A stretch of DNA of 64,000 nt. Source: Verrucomicrobiota bacterium. GTDB taxonomy: Bacteria; Verrucomicrobiota; Verrucomicrobiia; Chthoniobacterales; Terrimicrobiaceae. The position numbers and the translations under genes are program-made. The DNA is taken from the NCBI GenBank assembly GCA_017305195.1, contig JAFKMU010000041.1, positions 1 through 64,000 of the forward strand, written 5' to 3'. Positions 24,751 through 34,335 of the stretch are shown here, piece by piece. The notes under the pieces are model-generated. The model was not told where the DNA came from, did no database searches, and saw only the letters and a list, made by a program, of their open reading frames with translations. Positions within the stretch are counted from its first letter, which is position 1. Each line of letters starts with the position of its first letter.

Positions 24751-26637
24751 ATGAAGCTCAAACACCTTCTCGCAACCATCACCGCGGTTTCTCCGCTCGT
24801 CTTGAATACGCAAGCCGCCTCACCCGTCTGGGACACGGGCGCCGGAGCCGGCATTCAGGCCGGATCCGGAACATGGGATGCGAATACCACTGCAAACTGG
24901 ACGCTGGACGGAGGCGCGAATCGCGTCCCGTGGACCAGCAGCCTGGATACAGCGCTCTTTCAACTCACTGGCAGCACGGGCACTGTCACTGTGGACAATA
25001 CCAATGGGCAAGTGGGCGCTGCCGGGATAGCCATCAGCGGCTCGACCGCTGCCAGCGGGAGTTGGACAATCTCAGGCGGATCGTTGCAACTGGGTTCCGG
25101 CGGACTATCCGTGAACTTTGGTTCTGACGCCAATACGCTGAACCTGAACGCGCCGGTCGTCCTCACCTCATCCCAGACATGGACGTCGACGACCGCCAGT
25201 CTTTCCAACAGCAACAGCCGGGTCCTCGTGGGAGGAGCGATCTCCTCGAGCGGGACGGCGAATCTTACGTTCAACGGCGGCAATCGCTTCAATCCCTCCG
25301 CCATCGGTTCCAATAACCGCGTATCGTTCACCTTGAGCGCGAATAATACCTACACCGGCACCACGACGGTTTCCGGAGGGGCGCAACTCGTCCTGAACTA
25401 CACCACCACCAGCGATAGTCGTCTCGATGACAGCAGCGCGCTGATTCTCTCGGGAGGGTCGGTCATGCTGAATGGCGGGTCCAACTATACGGAGGTCGTC
25501 GCATCGACCACGCTCAATGCCGGCCTGAATAGCATCCTTGCCGGGTCGAGCGGGGCCGGAGGCACGACGAATCACATTCAGCTCGGCGCGATCACGCACA
25601 ACGTGGGCGCGACCTTTGAAGTCAGCAATGCCGTGTCGGATCTCGCTCGTACGACGAGCGGAAACACCAACGGCATTCTCGGCGGATATGCGCTCTTTGG
25701 CGTCAATCGCTTCGCCACGGTGAACTCGGGCGTGCTCGCCAGCACGACAGGTTCGACGAATAACACCTACTCCACCTGGGCGGCAGCTACCAACACCGTA
25801 GTCAATGCCGCTGTGAACGGCAGCGGCGACAAGACCGTTAACAGCCTGCGCCTGGCCAGCGGCGGATCGGTCGCGCTTTCGTCGGGAACGCTGACCATTG
25901 CCAGCGGCGGCATCATTGGTGATTCGGGGGCCTCGATCTCCGGCGGCTCCCTGACGTCCGGTCTCGCCTCGGGCGAGTTGTTCGTCCATACCCCGAGCGC
26001 TCTCGCGATCTCCTCGGCCATCGTGGATAATGGCTCGACGGCCACCATCCTGGTGAAAGGCGGCACGAACACGCTGACCCTCTCGGGAAACAATACCTAC
26101 ACGGGAGCGACCTACGTCAATGCGGGTACGCTCGTCGTCAGCGGCGGAGCCACGCTGCGCGGCGCCGTCGTTCAGGCTGGCGGGTCCAGTATCTCCATTG
26201 GAAGCGGAGGCGTGCTCTCGCCGGGAGCAGCCTCGTCTGCAGGGGCCATGACACTGGGGGGCAACCTCAGCCTCGCAGATGGTTCCGCTCTCGACTTCCA
26301 ACTCGGCAGCCTTGCCGACAAGATCCAACTGACCAACAGCTTTGCTTCGCTGGCGGGTTCGGCCAGCGCCAATGGCATAACGCTGAATATCAGTGCTGGC
26401 TCCGGGATCGGGATTCAGACTTACTCGCTGTTCGAGTGGCAGGCGGGTACGACTCTTGCCAGCTTCGATCTCTCCGACTTCAATATCGTGACCACCGGAG
26501 GCGTCACCGGTACGCTGCAGTTTGGCACGAACAGCCTCGATTATGTGGTGACCGCCGTGCCGGAGCCAGGAACGGCGGCGCTTCTTTTCGGCGCGGGGGT
26601 TGCTTTGATCCTTATGCGCCGCCGCAGGCTTAACTAA
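24751..26637 (+). CDS. Autotransporter beta-strand-repeat protein with PEP-CTERM anchor
   Basis: 628 residues. Signal peptide MKLKHLLATITAVSPLVLNTQA, then a Gly/Ser/Thr/Asn-rich beta-helix passenger. Repeats of the autotransporter-associated beta-strand type are seen at SANNTYTGTTTVSGGAQLVLN and SGNNTYTGATYVNAGTLVV. The last 25 residues, VPEPGTAALLFGAGVALILMRRRR, are a PEP-CTERM sorting signal: PEP motif, hydrophobic helix, basic tail. There is no outer-membrane barrel, so anchoring depends on the exosortase route. Probably a cell-surface adhesin or glycan-associated protein, placed ahead of glycosidases. Confidence 0.88.
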   Translation: MKLKHLLATITAVSPLVLNTQAASPVWDTGAGAGIQAGSGTWDANTTANWTLDGGANRVPWTSSLDTALFQLTGSTGTVTVDNTNGQVGAAGIAISGSTAASGSWTISGGSLQLGSGGLSVNFGSDANTLNLNAPVVLTSSQTWTSTTASLSNSNSRVLVGGAISSSGTANLTFNGGNRFNPSAIGSNNRVSFTLSANNTYTGTTTVSGGAQLVLNYTTTSDSRLDDSSALILSGGSVMLNGGSNYTEVVASTTLNAGLNSILAGSSGAGGTTNHIQLGAITHNVGATFEVSNAVSDLARTTSGNTNGILGGYALFGVNRFATVNSGVLASTTGSTNNTYSTWAAATNTVVNAAVNGSGDKTVNSLRLASGGSVALSSGTLTIASGGIIGDSGASISGGSLTSGLASGELFVHTPSALAISSAIVDNGSTATILVKGGTNTLTLSGNNTYTGATYVNAGTLVVSGGATLRGAVVQAGGSSISIGSGGVLSPGAASSAGAMTLGGNLSLADGSALDFQLGSLADKIQLTNSFASLAGSASANGITLNISAGSGIGIQTYSLFEWQAGTTLASFDLSDFNIVTTGGVTGTLQFGTNSLDYVVTAVPEPGTAALLFGAGVALILMRRRRLN

Positions 26638-26648
26638 GCTGAAGAGCC

Positions 26649-27218
26649 ATGTCTATGCGTTTTTTCGTCGCTGGTTTCTTTGCCGCCGTCGTCCTGCCCT
26701 GCTTGGGCGGGGCTTCGGACGCGATGGCTCCGGCGGGCAACGCGGCCCATCTCAACCGCCTTGCCGCAGAGGTCGACAAGCCGTACATCCATCTGCTTTC
26801 GCAGAATGGAATCGACCTGGCTCCAGGCGAGACCTACCGGCTGACCTTCTGGGCCAGGGCCTCCGAGGGGCGCATGCTGCGGGTCTCGACGAAGTTTGAT
26901 CAGCCGCCATGGAAGGGCCTGCAGGACCAGCGCGTGCAGCTGGACACGAACTGGACGTTCTACGAGGTCTCACTGAATGGCGATGACGCGGAGCCGGGCC
27001 ATACGCGGCTGGAGTTTCGCTACGCCGGGCCGGAGGCCGGGGAGATCTGGATCGCCGACGTGCGCCTGCTGCCCGAGACGGCGGACGCCGCCGCACCGAA
27101 CATGATCCAGAACGGCCGGTTCGAGGACAAGCTGCTCAATTGGTACATCGAGGGGCAGAGGCCGGGCATCTTTGCCGTGGATGTCGAGGCCTTGCCGGGC
27201 GGAGGTGCCAATCCCTGA
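26649..27218 (+). CDS. Secreted carbohydrate-binding-module protein, apparently truncated
   Basis: 189 residues with an N-terminal signal sequence (MSMRFFVAGFFAAVVLPCLGG). Residues about 45-140 match the CBM4/9-type fold (LLSQNGIDLAPGETYRLTFWARASEG; TNWTFYEVSLNGDD; GEIWIADVRLLPE). A second module begins at NMIQNGRFEDKLLNWYIEG but ends after about 40 residues at a TGA, and the first module also lacks its usual NxxxNGDFE start. It looks like a shortened member of a two-CBM family, lying 62 bases before a GH5-like gene. Sugar-binding role is family inference. Confidence 0.7.
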   Translation: MSMRFFVAGFFAAVVLPCLGGASDAMAPAGNAAHLNRLAAEVDKPYIHLLSQNGIDLAPGETYRLTFWARASEGRMLRVSTKFDQPPWKGLQDQRVQLDTNWTFYEVSLNGDDAEPGHTRLEFRYAGPEAGEIWIADVRLLPETADAAAPNMIQNGRFEDKLLNWYIEGQRPGIFAVDVEALPGGGANP

Positions 27219-27279
27219 CCTCGTTTCGCATGGCCGACTGTGTCGGCGGAGCGCAGGCAATCATCGTTTCTATCTCTAC

Positions 27280-29256
27280 ATGAAAAGTGGTCTTTCTTTG
27301 TGTTGCGCCATCCTGGCGGCCGGATCGTTGTGGGCGGAGCAGTCGCAGGCGGACCTGCCGGTCCTGAAGCCCTCGGGCGAGAATTTCGTCGATCCCGCGG
27401 GGAAGCCCGTGCGGTTCTGGGGCGTCAATCTCGTGGCGCTCTATCCCGAGCACGCGGCGGCGGATGCACTGGCGGCGAACCTGGCCTCGCTCGGGGTCAA
27501 TCTCGTCCGCCCGCACCACAATCTGAGGCCGAGCCTCGACTGGAATCCGGGCATGCTCAGCGGCTCGCTGCTCAAGTACCAGGGCAACTCGCGGGAGTTC
27601 GATCCCAGCGCGCTCGACCGCTTCGATTATCTCAATGCCGCGCTACGAAAGCAGAATATCTATCTCGCGCTTTCGGTGAACTGGACCCGCCGTTATCGCG
27701 CGGATGACGCGGCGATCCTGCCCGGCGACGAGGCGGACGCCGCAGCCTGGAAGGCGGCGCTGGCCGAGCTGGACGGCTGGAACTGGAAGAAGGCCTTCGA
27801 CATTTACAAGATGCTGCCGGTGATCGATGAGCGGGCCGCGCTTTTGAACGAGGAGTTCATCCGCGCCTTTCTCAAGCATGTGAATCCCTACACGGGCAGG
27901 GAGTATGCGACTGATCCCCAGGTGCTCACCTTTGAGGTGATGAACGAGGCCTCGACAGAGTACGCCATCATCTGCGGCAACCGGTTCCCGGCCTACTGGC
28001 AGGCCCGGCTGGAGGCAAAGTGGGCGGCCTTTGCGCAGCAGGCGGGCATCGAACCCGGCGACCTGTACAAGCCCGCCTCCCCGCAGGCCAAGGAGGTGCG
28101 CGCCCGGTTTCTTCGCAAACTGGACGAGGATTATGAGAGGCGCATCACCAAGGTCATCCGCGAAACCGGGTGTCAAGCGCCGGTGGCATTCTCCAACCTG
28201 TGGCGCGGTGACAACTACGCGCAGATGAATGCCGGGAGGGCTGGCTTTGTCGAGGATCACATGTACATGGACCCCATGGTGGCGGGGACTCTCGACGACG
28301 GCTTCTACAGGCTCAGCCGGAGCGCATTGGTGGACAAGCCCTTCTTTGTCGGCGAGTTCAACCAGGCTGAAGGCGCGGAAAATATCGCCAAACAATCTCC
28401 GGTACGCTCGATGCTGCCGGTGGCCGCCGCCGCCTATGCCGCGCTGCAAAACTGGACGGGCATCGTCTGGTTTGCCTGGATTCACGGCGACCAGCTCCTG
28501 GGAGCGGACGGCTGGGCGAAGACCGAGGGCCGCCAGTCGGAGCTCGGCAACATGGCGGGCGATGGCATGATGATCGACCACCTGCGCACGACCGGCATGA
28601 TCTTTCGCCGCGGCCTGGTGGCGAAGAGCGTGGAGCCCTTCACTCTCTGGGTCGACAACCCGGTGGCCGTGGGGGATTACAATGGGCTCATGCGCGGAAA
28701 GTATAATTACAAGCCCGGCTGGCAGAGCGTGCATGGCGTGCGCAAGGCGTTCGGCTCCATGCCCGCTGGTCAGCCGACAGCCCCATGGATGACGCAGTCG
28801 CCCGCGAGCCCGGTGGTTTCGGACACGAAGGAAATCGTCAAGGACATCGCCCGGCGGCAGTTGACGATCGCCGCGCCGCAGGCCGAGGCCTTCAGCGGAT
28901 ATGGTGATGACCAGCCAGCGGCCGCTCTGAAGCATCTCGCGGTGACGGGCAGGACATTCGCCACGGCGGTCGTGGTGGCGGACGATGGAAAGGCCCTGGG
29001 CGAGAGTGCAAAGCTCGTCGTGAGCCGCACGGGCATCGCCGCCGACAACAGTGAATCACCGGGGCCTGCGCTACGCCTGGCTGGCCTCCGGAAGCCCGCC
29101 GATGGCGAAGGCTGGTTCCTCACGCCGACCCGGCCGCGCTCGCCGCAGGGCGCGGAACAAAGGCTGGACCCCGCCTCGGATGGCAGCCTCACGCTTCCGG
29201 CTGGCGCGTGGCACGAGGGGGAGCTCACCCTGCGCTCAACCGGTACGGATCATTGA
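27280..29256 (+). CDS. Secreted GH5-like (cellulase-fold) glycosidase
   Basis: 658 residues from ATG 27280 with signal peptide MKSGLSLCCAILAAGSLWA. A TIM barrel of the GH-A clan begins FVDPAGKPVRFWGVNLVALYPEHAA and SLGVNLVRPHHN. The acid/base glutamate is in TFEVMNEASTEY (near residue 223) and the nucleophile in FFVGEFNQAEG (near 358). A C-terminal beta-rich domain follows from about 430. Clan and mechanism (retaining) are clear; family and substrate are not. Neighbouring mannosidases suggest a mannose-containing glycan. Confidence 0.8.
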   Translation: MKSGLSLCCAILAAGSLWAEQSQADLPVLKPSGENFVDPAGKPVRFWGVNLVALYPEHAAADALAANLASLGVNLVRPHHNLRPSLDWNPGMLSGSLLKYQGNSREFDPSALDRFDYLNAALRKQNIYLALSVNWTRRYRADDAAILPGDEADAAAWKAALAELDGWNWKKAFDIYKMLPVIDERAALLNEEFIRAFLKHVNPYTGREYATDPQVLTFEVMNEASTEYAIICGNRFPAYWQARLEAKWAAFAQQAGIEPGDLYKPASPQAKEVRARFLRKLDEDYERRITKVIRETGCQAPVAFSNLWRGDNYAQMNAGRAGFVEDHMYMDPMVAGTLDDGFYRLSRSALVDKPFFVGEFNQAEGAENIAKQSPVRSMLPVAAAAYAALQNWTGIVWFAWIHGDQLLGADGWAKTEGRQSELGNMAGDGMMIDHLRTTGMIFRRGLVAKSVEPFTLWVDNPVAVGDYNGLMRGKYNYKPGWQSVHGVRKAFGSMPAGQPTAPWMTQSPASPVVSDTKEIVKDIARRQLTIAAPQAEAFSGYGDDQPAAALKHLAVTGRTFATAVVVADDGKALGESAKLVVSRTGIAADNSESPGPALRLAGLRKPADGEGWFLTPTRPRSPQGAEQRLDPASDGSLTLPAGAWHEGELTLRSTGTDH

Positions 29257-29275
29257 TCTCGGCTCTTTATTTCCC

Positions 29276-31777
29276 ATGACCATGTCTCGCACTCTCGATT
29301 GCCCTCTGGAACGCAAGTGGACGGTTCACTTGATCCAGCACAGCCATACCGATATCGGCTACACCCAGTTGCAAAACCGCATCGGGCGCTACCACGTTTC
29401 CTTTCTCGACCAAGCCATCGGGATTTCCCAGGCCATGCGGAGCGATGCGTCGCTTGACGGATTCCGCTGGACCAATGAATGCTTCTGGTCGATCGAGCAA
29501 TGGCTGAAAGTCGCCGAGCCGGGCCGCGTCCGGGATCTGGTCGAGTGCATCCGGTCGGGGACGATCGGCCTTTCCGCGACGTACCTGCATTTCAGCGAGC
29601 TGATCGACGAGGAGCTGATGAGGGCGTCCATCGGCCGCTCGGTCGCGTTCGCGCGCGAGCACGGGTTGGGCATCGATACGGCTCTCTCAGCCGACATCAA
29701 CGGCTTTAGCTGGGGCTACGCGCAGGCCCTGGTGGATGCGGGCATCACGAGCCTGATCACCAGCATCCACTCGCATCACGGGCTGGCTCCCTTCGGAAAG
29801 CGTCAATACCCGTTCCTTTGGGAGACCCCGGCGGGCCAGGATCTTCTGGTCTGGAGCGGCGAGCATTACCAGATGGGCAACGCGATGGGGCTGGCTCCTG
29901 GCGCGGCGCTCACCTACGGGTTCGCCGACGAATCGCGCCCCGCGACGCGCACGATGGATGTCTATGATCTCGCGGCCGAGCGGCTTCCCCGCTACCTGCG
30001 CCAGCTTGAGCTCGACGGGTATCCTTATGATTTCGTCCTGCTGCAGGTGACCGGTGCGGTGACGGACAACTCGCCGCCCTCAGCCGAGATTCCCCGCTTC
30101 GCCAACGAATGGAACCGCCGTCACGGCGATGCCATTCGCGTCCAGATGAGCACTCCGTCGGAATTTTCCCGCACGGTTCGCGCGCTGGCGAAAGACCTGC
30201 CCCGGCATCGCGGAGACTGGCCCGACTGGTGGTCGGATGGCTTCGCGGCAAACCCCAACGAAGTCCGGCTCGCGCGAGAGGGAATGCGCATCGGGCATTG
30301 GGTGAAGGCCCTGGCCCGGGAAAAGGGGCTCTCCCTGCCGCCCGGCGATCTCGCCCGCCTGGAGCAGAATCTCCTGCTTTTCTGCGAGCATACCTTTAAC
30401 CATTCCGACGCCATGGCCATGCCTTGGACGCTGGTGGCCAAGGGCATCGCCGGCCGCAAGATCGCGACGGCCTCCGCCGCATACGAGGCCGCAGTGGACC
30501 TGCAGGACAAGGCGCTCGCGCGTCTGGGCGAGCAGACCAATACCAGCCCCGTTCCCTCCGAGAGGCTGACCTATAAAGTGATCAACCCCTTCCCGGAGAA
30601 AGTGGACGACATCGTCGGGCTCTACCTGGAATCCCGGGACTTCGGCAAATTGTCGGTCGATCCGGAGATCCGCGATCTCCGCTCGGGAGCAGTGATTCCC
30701 TCCAGCAGGGCAAAGGCGCCGCGCGGGTTTACCTTCGACATCCATGTCGCGCTCGAGGCCAATGAGGAGGCCGGGTTTGAACTGGTCGCGGGAATGGGCA
30801 CGCTCCGCTCGGCGGCGCGTCACTTTACCGAACCCGGAACCGAAAACGATGTCGTGGGCGCGGAGGCCGCAGGCGAGGGAGCCTGTTGCCGCGCTACGCA
30901 TCAAGGGGTGGAAACGCCGCATCTCCGCCTCGCGTTTTCCGGCAACGGCGAGATCGTCTCGCTGCTGGACAAGGCCACCGGCCGGGAATTGCTGAACCCC
31001 AACCGGCATCACGCGCCCTTCACGCCGATCTATGAGGTTACGCCTGTGGCGGAGAAGGATGGCGAGATGATGTGTGACGTTCGCCGGACATTCGGGCGCA
31101 ACCGCAAAGGCAGGGATTTCCAGCGCTCGGTCGGAACGATCTCCAGTGTCGGGTTTCCCAAGGCCTCCCACATTTACATCCCGGTGGAGCTGAGGTATGC
31201 CGTCGATGGCGTCGAGTGGCTCAGGGTGCTGCTCAAGGTCTGGCGCGGCTCGCCCCGTATTGATGCCACCGTCCATCTCCAGAAGAAATCGGTCTGGGAG
31301 GCGGAAAACCTCTATCTCGCCCTGCCCTTCACGGTGCCCGGCGGCCAGATGTGGATCGACAAACCGGGCGGACCGCTCCGGCCCTGGCAGGATCAGCTGC
31401 CCGATACTCTGGCCGACTGGTTTTGTCTCCAGGATGGCTATGGCATCTGCGGCGAGGATTTTGGCCTCGCCATCGCCATGCCCGACTCGCCCCTGCTTCA
31501 GCTCGGGACCCTGGACTTTGGCGCCCGCATGCTCATGGGCCACCCGGCGCTCAGCATGGAGAACGCACGGCCCTACGCGTGGCTGATGAATAACTACTGG
31601 GAGACCAACTTCGAGGCGAACCTCGGAGGCTTCCACGAGTTCAACTACCGCCTGGAGTTTGGCCCCCATCTGGCCGGTCCGGAGAAAGCGATCAACCGGT
31701 GCCGCATGCTGAATCACGGCTTGAAACCCTTCCGAAGCATCCCGGGCGGCGAACCTGCTGCCTCCCGTCCGGCTTGA
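29276..31777 (+). CDS. GH38-like alpha-mannosidase
   Basis: 833 residues from ATG 29276, no signal peptide. The catalytic zinc motif HLIQHSHTDIGYT lies near residues 18-30, the nucleophilic aspartate in LSADINGFSWGY (near 139), and a further zinc-site histidine in CEHTFNHSDAM. The C-terminal half is the beta-rich domain typical of GH38/DUF5054 relatives (LNPNRHHAPFTPIYEVTP). It would trim alpha-mannosyl residues in the cytoplasm after import. It follows the GH5-like gene by 19 bases and precedes a broken GH130-like gene. Confidence 0.82.
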   Translation: MTMSRTLDCPLERKWTVHLIQHSHTDIGYTQLQNRIGRYHVSFLDQAIGISQAMRSDASLDGFRWTNECFWSIEQWLKVAEPGRVRDLVECIRSGTIGLSATYLHFSELIDEELMRASIGRSVAFAREHGLGIDTALSADINGFSWGYAQALVDAGITSLITSIHSHHGLAPFGKRQYPFLWETPAGQDLLVWSGEHYQMGNAMGLAPGAALTYGFADESRPATRTMDVYDLAAERLPRYLRQLELDGYPYDFVLLQVTGAVTDNSPPSAEIPRFANEWNRRHGDAIRVQMSTPSEFSRTVRALAKDLPRHRGDWPDWWSDGFAANPNEVRLAREGMRIGHWVKALAREKGLSLPPGDLARLEQNLLLFCEHTFNHSDAMAMPWTLVAKGIAGRKIATASAAYEAAVDLQDKALARLGEQTNTSPVPSERLTYKVINPFPEKVDDIVGLYLESRDFGKLSVDPEIRDLRSGAVIPSSRAKAPRGFTFDIHVALEANEEAGFELVAGMGTLRSAARHFTEPGTENDVVGAEAAGEGACCRATHQGVETPHLRLAFSGNGEIVSLLDKATGRELLNPNRHHAPFTPIYEVTPVAEKDGEMMCDVRRTFGRNRKGRDFQRSVGTISSVGFPKASHIYIPVELRYAVDGVEWLRVLLKVWRGSPRIDATVHLQKKSVWEAENLYLALPFTVPGGQMWIDKPGGPLRPWQDQLPDTLADWFCLQDGYGICGEDFGLAIAMPDSPLLQLGTLDFGARMLMGHPALSMENARPYAWLMNNYWETNFEANLGGFHEFNYRLEFGPHLAGPEKAINRCRMLNHGLKPFRSIPGGEPAASRPA

Positions 31778-31834
31778 GGATGCGTCCTCCAGTCAGGCCG
31801 TTCGCAACATCCCAGCCAAGGTCCTGATTTTCCG

Positions 31835-32291
31835 ATGAATCCCGATTTCTTTTCCCATTCGCTGGGCGGGCTCCGCGCTCGCCGTACGGGACTCGTGAAC
31901 CGTCCCAATGCCATTGATCCTGCCTGGTTCAATGGCATCTTCGAACGTTACGTGAATCCGGTGATCACGGCGGATCATGTGCTGCTTTCGTGGCGTTATG
32001 ACCTCGATGAGCGGTCAAATCCTTATCTCCTGGAGTCTTTGGGAGTCAATGCCGCCTCTTGCGCCCCTGCGGGAGTGGACTGAAAAGGGACGCTCGATCT
32101 CAAATGCGAATTTCGGATATGCGACGATGCCGGTCAGCGGCGCAAATTCCTGGGCGGCGGGGCAGGATTGTATTTCTCCCCGCCATGCCGGAACGCGTGT
32201 GAATGTGGCGCCTTATGATGGCCGCGGTGCCGCGCTGGATATCGCAACCTATCCTCCCGGCGATCCGGCCTGCCTCTACGACTATCATTGA
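31835..32291 (+). pseudogene. Remnant of a GH130-like (mannoside phosphorylase) gene
   Basis: The first 80 codons after ATG 31835 (FNGIFERYVNPVITADHVLLSWRYDL, then NPYLLESLGVNAA) look like the start of a GH130-type glycoside phosphorylase, whose full length would be about 330-390 residues. The match ends abruptly at SCAPAGVD and a TGA (32081-32083). Beyond it, another frame runs to 32291 with a protein-like tail (TRVNVAPYDGRGAALDIATYPPGDPACLYDYH) of unrecognised family. The whole 31778-32377 stretch is read as a collapsed gene region. Its place behind a GH38 mannosidase fits a lost mannoside phosphorolysis step. Confidence 0.6.
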
Positions 32292-32301
32292 CGCAGCTCA
32301 C

Positions 32302-32324
32302 CTCATCCCTTGAAACTGGATGAG
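32302..32324. terminator. Hairpin between convergent transcripts
   Basis: CTCATCC (32302-32308) pairs with GGATGAG (32318-32324) around a 9-base loop. It lies between the GH130 remnant and the convergent SDR gene. There is no adjacent T-run, only TTTT 12 bases further, so it is a weak terminator candidate. Confidence 0.25.
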
Positions 32325-32377
32325 GGAAGCTGGAGTTTTCTGCGGGAGGGTGAGGTCTGTTTGAGGTTGGAGATTCT

Positions 32378-33160
32378 CTAGATGGAGAGATCTTTGGGAA
32401 CTTGCTGAACACTCAGGCCGCCATCGATGATGATGCCGGCTCCGGTGAGGGACGGGGCGGCGTCGCTGGCCAGAAAAAGCACCGTGCGCGCGATCTCGTC
32501 CTGCCGGGTGGGCTCGCCAGCAGGAATGTTGTGCTTTCTGCGCTCTATCACGTCAGGCGACAGAGCGTTCCAGCGCGGCGTCCAGACATAACCGGGAGAG
32601 ATGGAGTTGACGCGGATTCCGTGCGGAGCGAGATCGAGCGCCATGGATCGCATGAGGCCATCGAGCGCGGCCTTGCTGGTATTGTAGCCGCTGCGGCTCC
32701 AGATGGCGCGTTCCCCCGCCAGGGAGGAAATGGTGATGATCGCGCCGCCGCCTCGCTTTGCCATGCCTTGCGCGGAGAGCTGGGAGCAGCGAAACGTGCC
32801 GAACAGATTGACCTCGATCACCTCGCGGAAAAAGTCCGGGGTTTGCTCGAGGAATCCCGATTTGCCGAGGCCGAGATGGGCCGCGTTGTTGATGAGGATG
32901 TCGGGAAGGAGCCCGCGCTTTTCCAGTGTGACGAATGCCTCGTCGATTTGCGTTTGTTGCCCGAGGTCGAAGGAAATGGCCTCCACCAGCGCGGTGGGGA
33001 CTTCCTCCTTCAGGCGTGCTGCGGCCTGGTCGGTCTCTCTGTCGTTCGGGCCGTGAACGACCACGCGCGCGCCGGAGCGGGCGAATGCGCGGGCGATGGA
33101 ATATCCGAGGTTCGCAGTCGAACCCGTGACCAGTACCGTGCGGGCGGAGAAGTCAAACAT
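32378..33160 (-). CDS. Short-chain dehydrogenase/reductase (SDR)
   Basis: 260 residues from ATG 33160. Cofactor motif VLVTGSTANLGYSIARAFA, NNAA in ILINNAAHLGLG, catalytic serine in ITISSLAGE, YxxxK in SGYNTSKAALDGL, C-terminal SLTGAGIIIDGG. The longer open frame upstream is only read-through antisense-like extension over the enolase gene. It starts 2 bases after the stop of the enolase-family gene and is the last gene of the GH42 operon. It probably oxidises or reduces a sugar or sugar acid in the same pathway as the dehydratase. Confidence 0.88.
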   Translation of the reverse strand: MFDFSARTVLVTGSTANLGYSIARAFARSGARVVVHGPNDRETDQAAARLKEEVPTALVEAISFDLGQQTQIDEAFVTLEKRGLLPDILINNAAHLGLGKSGFLEQTPDFFREVIEVNLFGTFRCSQLSAQGMAKRGGGAIITISSLAGERAIWSRSGYNTSKAALDGLMRSMALDLAPHGIRVNSISPGYVWTPRWNALSPDVIERRKHNIPAGEPTRQDEIARTVLFLASDAAPSLTGAGIIIDGGLSVQQVPKDLSI

Positions 33161-33162
33161 GC

Positions 33163-34335
33163 CTAACTCGTGGCGCCAAAGGTGGCGGTTGCCGCCTGCG
33201 GGCGGATGTCGGTGAGGCGGCCTGTGTAGTGCCGGAGATCGTGGACCTGGTAGGGATGCCGAGCGATGGCGTCTTCGTAGATTTCCACCCCGAGTCCCGG
33301 CGCGGAGGAGATCGTCATTTCTCCTGCGGAGAAGCGGCAGTGTTCCGTCGCGACTTCCTTGCGCCAGGGTACATCCGTGGCCATCGTTTCCAGATAGAGA
33401 AAGTTGGGCGTGCAGGCGGCGAGTTGCAGGGTGGCGGCATTGGCCACGGGGCCGGAGGGGTTGTGCGGGCAGAAGGCCATCTGCCACGTCTCCGCCATGG
33501 CAGCGATCTTGCGCAGTTCCCAGATCCCCCCGGCGTGGGAGACGTCGGGCTGGAGGAAATCCGCACAGCCTTTCTCGAAGACCTCGCGAAAATCCCACTT
33601 CGTATAAAGCCGCTCGCCCAGCGAGATGGGCGTGGAGGTGCCGGAGCGCAGGCGGGCGTAGTTCTCCAGGTTGCCGGGAATGAGCGGCTCCTCCAGCCAG
33701 AAGATATCGAAGTCTTCGAGGGCCCTGGCGATGCGGCGGGCGGCGGGCAGGTCAAAGCGGCCATGCCCTTCGATCATGAGTTCCGCCCGCTTGTCCACGG
33801 CTCGCGAGACGGCGTCGATCACGCTCAGCGCCTTTTTCAGCTCGGCGCTGGAGAGATGGCGAAAGGCTGCGCCGAAGGGGTCCCACTTGAGCGCCTTGTA
33901 GCCCATCTCCACGGCGGCGACGGCTTTCTCGGCAAACTCATCCGGTTCCCTCGCGCTGGCGAACCATGCGTTGGCATAGCACGGCACGCTCTGCCGCACG
34001 GCTCCGCCGAGGAGCTGATACACTGGCACGCCGAGGCTCTTTCCCTTGATGTCCCAGAGCGCCATCTCCACGGCGGAGAGCGCGCTGGTCAGCACCGGGC
34101 CGCCCCGCCAGTAGGCGTCGCGATAGGCATCCTGCCACCAGCTCTCGATCGCGGTGAGGTCGCGTCCCTGGAGTCCGCGCTCGAGCTCCCGCAGAGCCGC
34201 CACGATGGCGTGCTCGCGATATTCCAGCGTGGCCTCGCCCCAGCCGTGAATGCCTTCGTCAGTTTCGATTTTTACAAAGACCCAGTTCGTCCGGTAGGCG
34301 TCGCAGACATGGGTGGAGAGACGGCGGAGTTTCAT
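33163..34335 (-). CDS. Mandelate racemase/enolase-family sugar-acid dehydratase
   Basis: 390 residues. The N-terminal capping domain includes FVKIETDEGIHGWGEAT. Mg ligands are E189 (MIEGHGRFD), E215 (WLEEPL) and E241 (LGERLY), and H291 lies in CPHNPSGP. The pattern with a histidine after the first ligand and HNPxGP resembles D-galactonate or related sugar-acid dehydratases that make 2-keto-3-deoxy acids. With a GH42 beta-galactosidase as operon head, a galactose-acid route is plausible. Start overlaps the preceding metallo-hydrolase gene as ATGA. Exact acid unknown. Confidence 0.87.
   Translation of the reverse strand: MKLRRLSTHVCDAYRTNWVFVKIETDEGIHGWGEATLEYREHAIVAALRELERGLQGRDLTAIESWWQDAYRDAYWRGGPVLTSALSAVEMALWDIKGKSLGVPVYQLLGGAVRQSVPCYANAWFASAREPDEFAEKAVAAVEMGYKALKWDPFGAAFRHLSSAELKKALSVIDAVSRAVDKRAELMIEGHGRFDLPAARRIARALEDFDIFWLEEPLIPGNLENYARLRSGTSTPISLGERLYTKWDFREVFEKGCADFLQPDVSHAGGIWELRKIAAMAETWQMAFCPHNPSGPVANAATLQLAACTPNFLYLETMATDVPWRKEVATEHCRFSAGEMTISSAPGLGVEIYEDAIARHPYQVHDLRHYTGRLTDIRPQAATATFGATS

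Noticed and set aside
25168..26328. 386-residue minus-strand frame
   Set aside because: Shadow of the repetitive autotransporter gene; no motif.
24751..26637. CRISPR or DNA-level tandem repeats in the autotransporter gene
   Set aside because: The repeats are protein-level beta-strand motifs with divergent codons and irregular spacing, not conserved direct repeats.
33161..33598. Extension of the SDR at 32378 to 406 residues
   Set aside because: It lies over the enolase-family gene in another frame; ATG 33160 gives the normal SDR N-terminus.
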